Below the pieces are notes generated by a model. That model saw nothing but the letters and a program-made list of their open reading frames with translations, made no database searches and was not told the DNA's origin. 16,958 nt of DNA from Smittium mucronatum (lineage: Eukaryota > Kickxellomycota > Harpellomycetes > Harpellales > Legeriomycetaceae): the NCBI GenBank assembly GCA_001953115.1, contig LSSL01003757.1, positions 1 through 16,958 of the forward strand, in the 5' to 3' direction. Each line of letters begins with the position of its first letter. Positions within the stretch are counted from its first letter, which is position 1. The position numbers and the translations under genes are program-made. This document shows positions 8,199-16,958 of the stretch, piece after piece.

Positions 8199-9062
8199 GA
8201 TCCTCCTTTCCAGATCGCCAATTCTAGCCATTATCAAATCGCTCCATCGATACTTTTCCATCCCTTTACATCCACTGGTTCATAAAGATGCTTTATTTTT
8301 GTGTTTTGAAATTCACAAATTGACCAGCTCTGGTTGCTTTTAATAGGCCAGTATTTGACCTTCATTTAGAAACCTGATATCATGTCTAGATAGCCGCAAT
8401 TTTCGAGCCACGCTTATCTCACTTTAATAAAATGCGCTTCCTTTCTATTCATCCAAAATCAAAGCATATTTCCATTTATGGAACTTTTATCCTGGACCAA
8501 TATATTCGATCACCTTACTTGATGCCGTCTAATAGCGAGTGGTCTGAGATGCACTTTCTTCTCTCATTTGTGCTGATGCTTTTATTAAAGGTATGCTATA
8601 CAGCACGCATTCTATTTGCTATACTATAGGCCGAAACAGGCCCATCCAAAATCAGATCGCTGCTTTGCATTCCAATGGCTGAGCATTGTGATAACATTGC
8701 CTGACACCCAGTACATGTTTTCTATTGGCTATATCTTATTTATCATTCATCAGCTAGATAGGAGAGAAAGAGATGGGGGGAGGTGGGCGTGGAGTGGGAT
8801 CGGGGATTTGCCCAAGGGCTCTGCTGGATTTTTTGCCGACAATCTCGGTACGCAATAAACTGCTGAGGAAATCTATTGCTTTTTTTTTGCCACTAGAAGG
8901 ATAAAAATAAAAAAAATAATCCATCTGGATGGATGGATCTGTTGACGCTGAATGGGGGATAGGAGAGAGGATAATACGACTCTAAACACACCATCAAACC
9001 AGATCTGGCAATATTACTCTCTCCGCCCACCCTCCCCATAAATTAAAAATGAAAAATTCGCA

Positions 9063-9397
9063 TATAAAAAGTCCTTCTCAATCCGCTCGATTTGTTTTTC
9101 TTTGTTCTGCTCTTCTGGTTATTCCAAAAAATAAATAAAAGGATTCCTTACAAGCTTACTAGTTCACTCTTTTCCCATATACTCCCTTTTTCTTCCAAGG
9201 AAGTTTCACAGTATTATTAACAGGTTAATATTTTTTCCTTCATTCTTACCCCCCACTATTCTGGCTTATCTTTTCTCCTCTTTAGTTTTTTAATTATAAC
9301 AAATTATCATCTATTTTTTTTCTTTTGATTTTTTTCATCTAAATTTCGTTTTTCTAATTCATATTAACCCTTATTCCTTTTATTTAATCTAGATAAA
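9063..9397 (+). promoter_or_regulatory. Enolase core promoter and 5' leader
   Basis: TATAAAAA (9063-9070) is followed by long pyrimidine-rich stretches (TTTGTTTTTCTTTG, CCCTTTTTCTTCC, CCTTCATTCTTACC) up to the ATG. A TATA box followed by CT blocks is typical of strongly expressed glycolytic genes in fungi. The leader is long if transcription starts soon after the TATA box. A 5'-UTR intron ending at TCTAG (9387-9391) is possible but undecided. Confidence 0.55.
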
Positions 9398-10784
9398 ATG
9401 TCGATCTCCAAGATTCACGCTCGCCAAATATTCGATTCTCGCGGTAACCCAACCGTTGAAGTCGATCTTTACACCGAAAAGGGCTGCTTCAGAGCCGCTG
9501 TTCCCTCCGGTGCCTCTACTGGTGTCCACGAAGCCGTTGAATTGCGTGATGGCTCTGCTCAATACATGGGAAAGGGTGTTCTCAAAGCCGTTGAGAACGT
9601 CAACACCATTCTTGGTCCTGCTCTCATCCAAGCCAATATCTTGCCTGAGAACCAAGCTGCTATTGATGAGTTCTTGAACAACCAAGATGGAACCCCAAAC
9701 AAAGGTACTTTCTACTCTATTTCTTTCTATTTTCGTTTTGTCAATTCAATATTAATCCACTATTTCATTTCTTTTTTTTTTATCAGGTGTTATGGGTGCT
9801 AATGCCATTCTCGGTATCTCCTTGGCTGCTGCTAAGGCTGGTGCTGCCAACAAGGGTGTCCCCCTCTATGAACACTTTAGACAATTGTCTGGTCGCACTT
9901 CCGAGAAATTCAAGCTCCCCGTCCCATGCTTCAATGTCATCAACGGTGGTTCCCACGCTGGTAACAAGCTCGCCATGCAAGAATTCATGATTCTGCCAAC
10001 TGGTGCCTCAAGCTTCTCTGAAGCCATGCGCATTGGTTCTGAAGTTTACCACAACTTGAAATCCGTCATCAAGAAGAAGTATGGTCAAGATGCCACCAAT
10101 GTTGGTGACGAGGGTGGTTTTGCTCCTAACATTCAAGACAACACTGAAGGTCTCGAACTCTTGAAGCAAGCTATTGAAAAAGCTGGATACACCGGAAAGG
10201 TCGATATTGCTATGGACTGTGCTGCCTCTGAATTCTACGTTGAGGGAAAATACAACTTGGACTTCAAGAACCCATCTTCTGATGAATCCCAACACAAGAA
10301 TGCTGACGAAATGATTGCTATCTACCAAGACTTTTGCAAGAACTACCCTGTTGTTTCCATCGAAGATCCCTTTGACCAAGATGACTGGGAGGCCTGGACT
10401 AAAATGACCACCGCCATGGGCAAATCCGTCCAAATTGTCGGTGATGATCTCCTCGTAACTAACCCTCTCCGTATTGCTACTGCCGTCGAAAAGGGCTCTT
10501 GTAATGCTCTTCTTTTGAAGGTTAACCAAATCGGTACCGTTACTGAATCCATCGCTGCTGCCAATGCTGCCTTTGCTCAAGGTTGGGGTGTTATGGTCAG
10601 TCACAGATCCGGTGAAACCGAAGATTCTACCATCGCTGACTTGGTTGTTGGTCTTGGTACCGGCCAAATCAAGACTGGTGCTCCCTGCAGATCTGAACGC
10701 CTTGCTAAGTACAACCAATTGCTTAGAATTGAAGAAGAATTGGGCGGCAACTGCTACTATGCTGGAAAGAACTTCCGCGAATAA
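9398..10784 (+). CDS. ENO1: Enolase (phosphopyruvate hydratase), two exons
   Basis: Exons 9398-9704 and 9787-10784 give 434 residues (yeast 437). Enolase converts 2-phosphoglycerate to phosphoenolpyruvate in cytosolic glycolysis. The protein opens with [21 protein letters not shown], which fixes the start. Active-site residues are all in place: His159 (GGSHAG), Glu168 (MQEFM), Glu211 (GDEGG), metal ligands Asp246 (AMDCA), Glu295 (IEDPF) and an Asp of VGDDL (322/323), Lys347 (LLKVNQ), His375 (SHRSGETED) and Lys398 (QIKTGAP). Numbers equal yeast numbering up to Glu295 and are then shifted by two. Codon choice is strongly skewed to GCC/GCT, AAG, ATC, GGT and CAA, unlike its neighbours, as expected for very high expression. 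Nothing suggests a defect. Confidence 0.98.
9705..9786 (+). other. Enolase intron (82 bp, phase 1)
   Basis: GTACTT donor and TTATCAG acceptor after a T9-rich tract. Splicing joins TPNK to [10 protein letters not shown]. Reading through without splicing meets a stop at 9800-9802. Confidence 0.95.
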
Positions 10785-10807
10785 AGTGTATTCTACATCT
10801 TTTATCT

Positions 10808-10813
10808 AATAAA
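10808..10813 (+). terminator. Enolase polyadenylation signal
   Basis: AATAAA 24 bp after the enolase stop, followed by a T10 run and T-rich DNA. A good candidate for a compact 3' UTR. Confidence 0.55.
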
Positions 10814-11243
10814 TTACTTTTTTTTTTTACTGTTGTTTTATATTATTTTCTTTTGACCCCTGCTTATCTATTTTTTTTATTCATATTATATACCTCTTTT
10901 CGTTTATCCTGTATTTCGTAAAAATTAAATTTTTTAAGGAAATTTTTATCCTCATTATCAGCATAGAGGATGGATAAGATGGTGAAAGTTGGGATGGCAT
11001 TTTAGATAATATTGGCAAATAAAAATTTGTAATGGTATTTTCAATAAAATCTGCTTATTACCATCCCATTGCTGCAATTTCGTCAGATACACATTAGAAA
11101 GTAAAAACTTCTTCAAGTTTATGAATATGGTGAACGAAATGTATACGTATGTATTATTTTCTAAATCCATTCTGGCATTTTCTGACTAGACACATAATCA
11201 ACGATATGTATTATTCTAGGAATATAATAAAATATATGGACCT
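10814..11243. other. AT-rich spacer between enolase and the retroelement remnant
   Basis: No gene recognised. The 10958-11170 minus-strand open stretch has no family resemblance. If the retroelement once had an endonuclease domain upstream of its reverse transcriptase, I cannot see it here. Confidence 0.5.
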
Positions 11244-12370
11244 AGTATAATATTCCCAGTGCCAAAAAAAAGGTGATAAGTAGGAACCGGATCATTAACG
11301 CGAAATCTTAATATTCGCAACTCTGTATAAGCTATTTTCGAAAACAATAGCTACTAAATTAGCTCGTATCGGCAAAGAATATGGAATTGGTGCCAAGAAG
11401 CAAACCGTATTCTGAAATTTCGAAGAACAATTTGCTCAAACTATATTATTATACATAATCTCCTGGTGGAGAAAAATTAAAATTAAAAAAAAAAACTTGG
11501 ATCTGCTATATAAACCATAGCAAAGCTTAAGACTGCGTACTAAATGTGGCCATGATGAATAAATTAAGGTCGATAGGAATCGGAGGTAAGCCATTCGCTG
11601 CAATATGGGGACTGTATAAATGCCCAAAAACAGCTGTTGGGGTTTGAGGTAATGTCCCCAAACCCATCAAACATCTCTTTGTATTCTGAGAAGACTGCCC
11701 AGCTTCACCAGTTCCATTCGAACTTTACATTAACGATCTTCTCAAGGCTATCCAAGGTGTATATGTCCCTGAACTCACCTCTAGAATATCTTTACTGTTT
11801 TTTGCAGATGACTCCGTGCTATTGACTGAATCGGAGACTCAAATTCAATTGGAATTAAATGGGATTACTGATTGGCTAAAAACTTGTGAAATGCATACAA
11901 ATGCGTCAAAGTGCGGTTTAATGAATGACGCTGGTCCCAAATCTTAAGACCTGATATTAAAAAGCAAAAAAATCCCAAATATTGATCAGAATAAAATCGG
12001 GCTACATAATTAATATTAATAGGAATGTTTAAGATACCATCAAAAAGTAACAAGTAAAGACTAGGATGACTTTCTATGCATCATATAGCTTTCAGAAAAG
12101 TTCTGAAGTGCTATTAGTGTAAAAAGAAAATCCGAAAATCCGGTTCTGATATCTATTGATTATTACGAAGGCGAGTCCTTTGGCATGATTGAAACCAGAG
12201 TCAAACCGATCCAAGCCAAAATCGACAAAGATTTTCGACCTGTTTCCGATGCGGGCAAGTCCACCACTATGGCTTGCGTTCAAGACGAGCTAGAGATAAA
12301 ATATATATTCTTAAAAACTAGCATAACTCGAGATCGTGTATATCGCAAGTATTCAAATTTAAAAAATTGA
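11244..12370 (+). pseudogene. Decayed non-LTR (LINE-like) reverse transcriptase
   Basis: Pieces of one reverse transcriptase appear in the right order across all three forward frames. They are IIFPVPKK (from 11244); LYKLFSKTIATKLARI (from 11323); a broken EQ-GFR-like stretch (11401-11445); YINHSKA-stop-DCV, the first catalytic-Asp region (11507-11541); KLRSIGIGGKPF (from 11561); SLYSEK (from 11676); CPASP...LYINDLLKAIQGV (from 11696); the catalytic FFADDSVLL box (FADD, Asp codons 11807-11812); NASKCGLM; then the thumb region with ESFGM, ETRVKPIQAKIDK and ACVQDELEI (12173-12300). The order and spacing match polymerases of fungal non-LTR elements. Several frameshifts and stops (e.g. TAG 11281, TAA 11296, TGA 11413, TGA 12368) show it is dead. 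No LTR, integrase or RNase H was seen. No intact master copy lies in the window. Confidence 0.88.
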
Positions 12371-12699
12371 GTTATATACATCATTAATTCTTAGATCAAG
12401 CCCAGAGTTGCCTCCAGGAAATCGGGAAAATGCGAACGGGGACCTCCATGACAGTCCAGCGACTATCAAATATGAAAAATTTAGATGAAAAATTTTAAAA
12501 AAATTGACCCTTGTGCAAAATAAATATGCCGGAAACCGTCGACATAATCTTATTAAATTTTTATTCGTTGGAATATATAATGAAATGAGACAATCAGACA
12601 GTTATTATCTGCACCGATCCGATCAGAAATTTAAAAAAAAACTTTCGGCTTCAACGAATTCTGTATGAGTATAGTTGGAAAACTCTTTTTGGTGGATTT

Positions 12700-12709
12700 G
12701 GGGGGGGGG
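12700..12709. repeat. Homopolymer run, G10
   Basis: Ten consecutive G in AT-rich DNA. Together with C18 (1740) and G12 (4532) it makes three long G/C homopolymers in an otherwise GC-poor window. Confidence 0.9.
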
Positions 12710-12838
12710 ATATATTCATTATTTGAATCAAATACAATCTGCCACCACCGATCTTATGTTTTTTCTGAAAACAGTCAAATTTCTGTTTGGCATCCGTGTG
12801 CTAAAAGCACTTAATCTACATGATTTAAGCTATTTTTA

Positions 12839-12882
12839 AGCTCTCTTGAATCAATACCCTTGATGTATGGAACTGTTAGAGC
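12839..12882 (+). repeat. Diverged dispersed repeat, copy 2
   Basis: Partner of 43-86, same orientation, codon-aligned (LNQYP-stop-CMELLEQLDE). It lies about 470 bp downstream of the reverse transcriptase remnant, where the end of that element's ORF could fall. Confidence 0.45.
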
Positions 12883-13427
12883 AACTAGATGAGAGTTGGG
12901 TTGGAAAAAAATTCTGAAAAAAAAAATAGATACATTCTACCAATCCAAAATTTCAATAATAATTTATGCTAAATTCGTTAAGTAGACAACGTTCCATTAA
13001 TATTTCAAATATTGCAAGATATACGCACAGTAATTTTTTTTAAAATTTATCATTGAAAAAATAAAATGAATCAAAATAAATTATAATTTCCAAATACAAT
13101 CTCTTTTAAACAAATTTTTGGGGATTGGTAATATTATTTCTAGAAAATGTCGAATTTAATCAGAAAAATATACGTTTTTTCATGACAAAGTGTAAGGAGA
13201 GACGTGAAAGAGATTAGGCTACATAATTGGCAAATAGAAATTATTTATTTATAAAAAAAATATTATATTTTCAACTATAAACAACAAGTGAAAATCTAAA
13301 AAAATGCTGTAAATTTATAAACTTATTAAAAACTTATATTCATCCAAAAAGCACCAGAATATCTAAAAAACCCCTTTCAGGGCAAACCATATCTCTGTAA
13401 TATATCTGCTAAATTATTCCTTCATAA

Positions 13428-13637
13428 TTAAGAAAATATCCCAAATCAACTACTCAACTATTTATCTTTGTAGAAAGTTTTAAAGATAATGAAATTTCCG
13501 TAATTTTTGTTTGGTTTAATAAAAATAAAATTATCACATATCCTAAATTTAATGCTGATCACGAAGTTTCTAGGGTATTATATACTTTTTTATCTATTAT
13601 TATAAAACCATACATTTATACTCCCATTAAAACTTAG
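13428..13637 (+). pseudogene. Stop-free coding trace, unassigned (weak chromo-shadow resemblance)
   Basis: A 69-codon stop-free run without any ATG, closed by TAG at 13635. The translation looks protein-like rather than random: DNEISVIFVWFNKNK, then ITYPKF, then VSRVLYTF. The pattern W-x-N, a Pro ten residues after the Trp and an aromatic/aliphatic segment about 11-15 residues later loosely recalls a chromo-shadow domain, as in HP1-like proteins or chromodomain transposons. This is a guess from spacing alone. I would otherwise call it an unknown relic. Another protein-like run (QGKPYLCNISAKLFLHN) ends just before it in a different frame. Confidence 0.25.
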
Positions 13638-14125
13638 AGAGAAAAACTGGGCCATATACATACATCAACCAGCCGCTTTCGCCTCAAATATTGTGTAATT
13701 AACAGCAAGATATATGTAAAATAAAGGTTAAATAGCAAATTTCGACTGATATAAGCACAAATCAACTGTCTTGAGCAACTTTAAACTTTAATTAATCATT
13801 TTCATTTAAAACATGAATTTTCCCAATCAACAAGTCTAAATATCATGTGGTCTTTCGACCGATTTTTTTTTGAAAACGGGTAAAAAAAAAAAAATCCCAA
13901 AAGCTACTCATTGTTCATATTTTCATAATAGTAAATAAATAAATCACCCTAAATTGCGTCAAATCAAACAAAAACAGTTATCCCATCTTTAAAAGTTTAT
14001 TTACGTGGTTTTTTACATTAAAATAGAGCCAATACATTCTAAAAAACTTATGAATATTTTCTTAAAGTTTAATTTTAATGGATTTTTATTTTTAAATTAT
14101 TGGTATAAATCATCCTAAAGCATAG

Positions 14126-14206
14126 ATTAGTATTAATATTGATTTTTTTACCCAAAGATTTGATTTAATACCTCAAAAAGCCTTACACTACGTTTTATTA
14201 GATATG
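14126..14206 (+). pseudogene. Possible second reverse-transcriptase fragment
   Basis: A 27-codon segment reads IDFFTQRFDLIPQKALHYVL. It resembles the family motif around the first catalytic Asp of non-LTR reverse transcriptases (D-F-x-x-A-F-D-L-V-P-H-x-x-L). Here Ala is replaced by Arg and His by Gln. Nothing else of a reverse transcriptase could be read on either side, so the call rests on one motif. Confidence 0.3.
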
Positions 14207-14282
14207 TAATAAGATAATATCTTTCCAACTATTACTGAAAAAAACATTTAGTAAATTGAAAAAATCGATTTTTATTTTAAAA

Positions 14283-15935
14283 ATGTCATTAGACTCATCA
14301 AGAAAATGCATTGAATCGGAGCTTGTCGATAACAAAGTTTACTTATACAATATTAATCAATGGAGAACTAAAACAACCAAATATTTAAAAAAAAAAAAAA
14401 TTTACATGTACTATTACTGAGCATTTAAATTTAAATTGGGTTGTAACTCCAAGATATAAATTGATAGGTTTTTCGATTCGAAAATAAACACGCATTTCAA
14501 AAATACGCACAACTTTGAGTTTTATAAGCCAAAGCCGACAAATGATAAAAATATGATAATTAGCATTTCAAGAGACGGGATAAAATCTCGTAGGATTCGA
14601 AAAAATTGGATACAAGAGGCATTAATCTAGAACTCAAAAAAATCTATCATGCTGTAAACAACGAAAAAAGAATCAACAAAAAATACAAAGCTATATCAAT
14701 AGGAATGTTTGAAAACACCTGTTTAAGCATTATTATTATCATATTTTATATTTATTTAAATTAAATTAAGCATTTTTTAGATCTAAAATCATTTTTAGAG
14801 AATCCCTAATTTGAAAGCTATGCATATGTGGCTGATTATAGATCTAAATTTGATAACCTCAAAATAAAATTTAAGAAGACTTTCTTTGCTAAGTACACTG
14901 CATATTGACTCTATATTCAAGTTGATAAAATGTGGATACGCTGTAATAATATCCGGGGTAACCGACATTGATAAAAAGCTTATTCCTGCATCTTTTTAGA
15001 TTTTAATTAGGGACAATAAATAATTTTATTCATGGATATTTCAAGTTCTAAAACTATAACTTGAGATTATTGGATTTTTTTGAGCAATAAAAAGCCTGGT
15101 CGCTGATTCTGCGTTACAAAATTTTTTTCTGCTCTTAGTGAGTTCTCTTTCGGGGGTAAAGAGAACTAATTGCTGGTTTCATATATCAAAAAGGATCAAA
15201 GATGTTTTAAAAAAAGTTAATAAAACGTATGAATAATTGTTTTACCAAGACATGTGTGGTATACATCTTATTCCAAAATAAATCTTTTTCGAGAAACCTA
15301 CAGACCTTTTTATGAAAAAATGGAAAGGTTATCCCAGCATGAAAAATACGATAAAACAAATAAAAAAATTGTACTTCGAAAAAAATTCAAATTAGTACGA
15401 GGTTTATGATTGTTTTCCACCTTCTACAAATAATTATCTTGGGAGATTCGATCTAACAGTCAAGAATAAATATTCGGAATGGATGAGTTTTGATTTGAAC
15501 GAATATATCGGGCTATCGTCGAAAACAATACAAGATTCCTATTCTTTCTATAGACTAATTTTCACAAAATGAATTATAACGAAATGGTTTTATCGAATGA
15601 ATTGTTGTATGTGTTAAATTATCCATACAAAGAAGGTGAATTTATTGTGTATATCTCATCAAATACACCTATAGATAAATATCAAATATTTAATTAGTAC
15701 CAGGGAATTCTCGGAATTTGATGATATCGACGCCTTCTTTGAAAAATATTCTATTCTGTTTTCACTTAAATGATCAGAAATTGGATTAATTATTTTGCAC
15801 ATGTAGAAAATTTTCAAAAAAATAAGAAATTTATACATATTTACTGCCCAATAATTGAATTAGATATCAAAGGAGTTTTTGATACCACACCAACTAGCAA
15901 CTGAGTAAGTGCTGGTCTTCCCAAAAAGATAAAAA
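14283..15935 (+). pseudogene. Decayed MULE (Mutator-like) transposase
   Basis: The N-terminal piece (ATG 14283) resembles a FLYWCH-type zinc finger: NQWRTKTTKYLK, then after a frameshift in an A14 run TITEHLNLNWVVTP. The MULE core follows: LSTLHIDSIFKLIKCGY (first catalytic Asp, codon 14907-14909), SGVTDIDKKLIPASF, LVADSALQNFF (second Asp, 15105-15107), then CWFHISKRIK (C-x2-H, 15171-15182). Next come KPTDLFMKKWKGYPSM, the hallmark PSTNN motif (15420-15434) and VKNKYSEW. Later pieces (FDDIDAFFEKYSIL; a degraded SWIM zinc-finger region with ENFQKNKKFIHIY; LPKKIKK) complete the usual domain order. From 14868 to 15569 one frame is kept with seven internal stops. The usual Glu of TNNxLE is Gly here. 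Terminal inverted repeats were not found. Confidence 0.85.
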
Positions 15936-16483
15936 AAATATCAACTTTTTCTTTTTACCCAATTCGAAATAGAATTAGGATTTTTATTCTATTAAAAATC
16001 CGCATAACTTTCGATTCTTCTAATTTGTTTTACGTTAAAATTTTAATAAAATTGTTTTTGATTTTTTATGAATTTTAAATCGGTTGATGAGTTGAAATAT
16101 TTATTCAATACTGATTGATGCGATAATACCAATGTTTGATTATTCAAAAAATCATGCTTTGTAAAAATATAAACAATTGAAAATTAAAAAAAAACAAAAA
16201 ATTCAAGTTTTTGATTTTTAATTATGGTTTATTAAAAAATTATTAATTTGATAACAACAATATCTAAGAATAATAATAAAAACAAAGATTTTTCCATAAT
16301 AAGATATAATTTATAAATGAATATTTTAGCATGAATCAATTACCGATTATAGATAACCTAGAATCATTCCTCATAAACGTTGACCATAATTGACCTAGAT
16401 ATAAAGATAAAACCTGATATATTTTACTGCACGAATATCAAAACGAAATGAAATTACTGGAATAAACCCTAAAGACATTATGA
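15936..16483. other. AT-rich region after the MULE remnant
   Basis: No gene recognised. A short coding-like run (LLHEYQNEMKLLE, ending at TAA 16463) lies in the same frame as the open stretch that follows and may belong to it. Confidence 0.45.
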
Positions 16484-16681
16484 TGCAATAAGTACAATTT
16501 ATTAGATGCTAATTATAGCATAATAAAAGATTTAGAATATAAATATACCTTTTTAAAAAAAAAATTAACTTCCGCGCGCTTTATAGAAGCCGTTATTTGG
16601 AATAGAAGAAACTCTAATAATATTAAAATATACACATATATATACTTTCAAAAATATTCAGGTGATACCCCAATAATATAA
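16484..16681 (+). pseudogene. Stop-free coding trace of unknown family
   Basis: A 65-codon stop-free run without ATG, closed by TAA at 16679. It reads as a plausible soluble protein piece (LLDANYSIIKDLEYKY, TSARFIEAVIWNRRNS). Given the surrounding mobile-element debris, a further transposon relic is the most likely source. I recognise no domain. It could also be chance, since AAA/AAT/ATA codons dominate. Confidence 0.25.
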
Positions 16682-16958
16682 AGGCTAGAATGATGGATCT
16701 TATAGATTCTTTACAGTAAGAAATATAAGATAAATTAGTCGGGCAATATATATATATAAACTCCTTAATAAATTGAACTAGATTAAAATCTTAATTTTTA
16801 TAAAAAATATTATGCTTATTGAAGATTTATGTTTAGAAAATTCCATTTAATGTAGCTATCAGGTAATTTTAGCCGTTTATCAGAAATTTGAAATCATAAG
16901 GGTCGTTTTTTCAGTAAAATATTTCTTTAATAATAAAGAAGCAAAATGATTTATAAAT
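16682..16958. other. AT-rich window end
   Basis: No feature seen apart from an (AT)-rich patch at 16747-16758. Confidence 0.5.

Larger units (their letters stand above)
6379..8970. other. Long intergenic region between GPN1 and enolase
   Basis: About 2.6 kb with no gene I can recognise. It holds the G-quadruplex candidate, the MITE cluster (6952-7592) and a short palindrome, all listed separately. Open stretches at 8432-8629 and 8616-8858 overlap in different frames, match no family I know and sit in the enolase upstream region. A G-rich patch lies at 8773-8818. No tRNA signature was seen. Confidence 0.55.
12371..13427. other. AT-rich region after the reverse transcriptase
   Basis: About 1 kb without an open frame of note. 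The first 500 bases probably held the element's C-terminal part, ending near the repeat copy at 12839-12882, but no zinc knuckle or RNase H motif is legible. It also contains a G10 run and, from 12950 on, DNA with almost no G/C. Confidence 0.5.

Noticed and set aside
8432..8858. Two open stretches upstream of enolase
   Set aside because: Different overlapping frames, no recognisable motif, and located in probable promoter/upstream DNA.
10958..11825. Minus-strand and +1 open stretches around the reverse transcriptase (10958-11170, 11436-11627, 11637-11825)
   Set aside because: The second and third are shadows or out-of-frame readings of the decayed element, apart from the short SLYSEK piece already counted. 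The first has no resemblance to any family.
14868..15569. Stop-codon reassignment or readthrough as the reason for in-frame stops in the MULE
   Set aside because: TAA, TAG and TGA all occur inside the frame, while enolase and GPN1 end normally with TAA and BFR2 with TGA. Decay is the simpler explanation.
1..16958. tRNA, rRNA, CRISPR or bacterial-type operon features
   Set aside because: No B-box-like GGTTCGANTCC with a matching A box, no ribosomal RNA segment, no regularly spaced repeats and no prokaryotic gene layout were seen.

Overview
This is nuclear DNA from an AT-rich eukaryote, most likely an early-diverging fungus. Evidence: short GT-AG introns (80-121 bp), AATAAA-type 3' signals, TATA and pyrimidine-rich upstream regions, and three conserved eukaryotic housekeeping proteins in the fungal style. 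The combination of very AT-rich intergenic DNA, decayed LINE-like reverse transcriptases and MULE transposases reminds me of insect-gut fungi (Harpellales, Smittium-like). That placement is inference from memory, not proven.

Layout. (1) 1-2611: gene-poor, AT-rich, with a perfect hairpin, a possible mobile-element coding trace at the left edge, simple repeats and an 18-base C run. (2) 2612-4399, minus: intronless AATF/BFR2 ribosome-biogenesis protein. (3) 4400-4851: divergent promoter region with an A9G12 tract. (4) 4852-6166, plus: GPN1/NPA3 GTPase in five exons, with splice sites worked out here. (5) 6167-9397: 3.2 kb without a recognised gene, holding a G-quadruplex candidate, a 170-bp piggyBac-like MITE with TTAA flanks and two decayed relatives, then the enolase promoter. 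(6) 9398-10784, plus: enolase in two exons. (7) 11244 to the end: a transposon graveyard with a broken non-LTR reverse transcriptase (11244-12370), a broken MULE transposase (14283-15935), and weaker coding traces at 13428-13637, 14126-14206 and 16484-16681.

The three intact genes act in unrelated core processes: small-subunit rRNA processing (BFR2), cytoplasmic assembly and nuclear import of RNA polymerase II (GPN1), and glycolysis (enolase). BFR2 and GPN1 share a 452-bp intergenic region, so their transcription may be coupled. Enolase shows the codon choice of a highly expressed gene.

I found no convincing new biological system. The points most worth checking are the short GPN1 that ends at a nuclear-export-like motif, the MITE cluster, the MULE reading frame kept over about 700 bp despite seven nonsense codons, and the unassigned coding traces in the right third. 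All family assignments are by eye and memory; no search was run.
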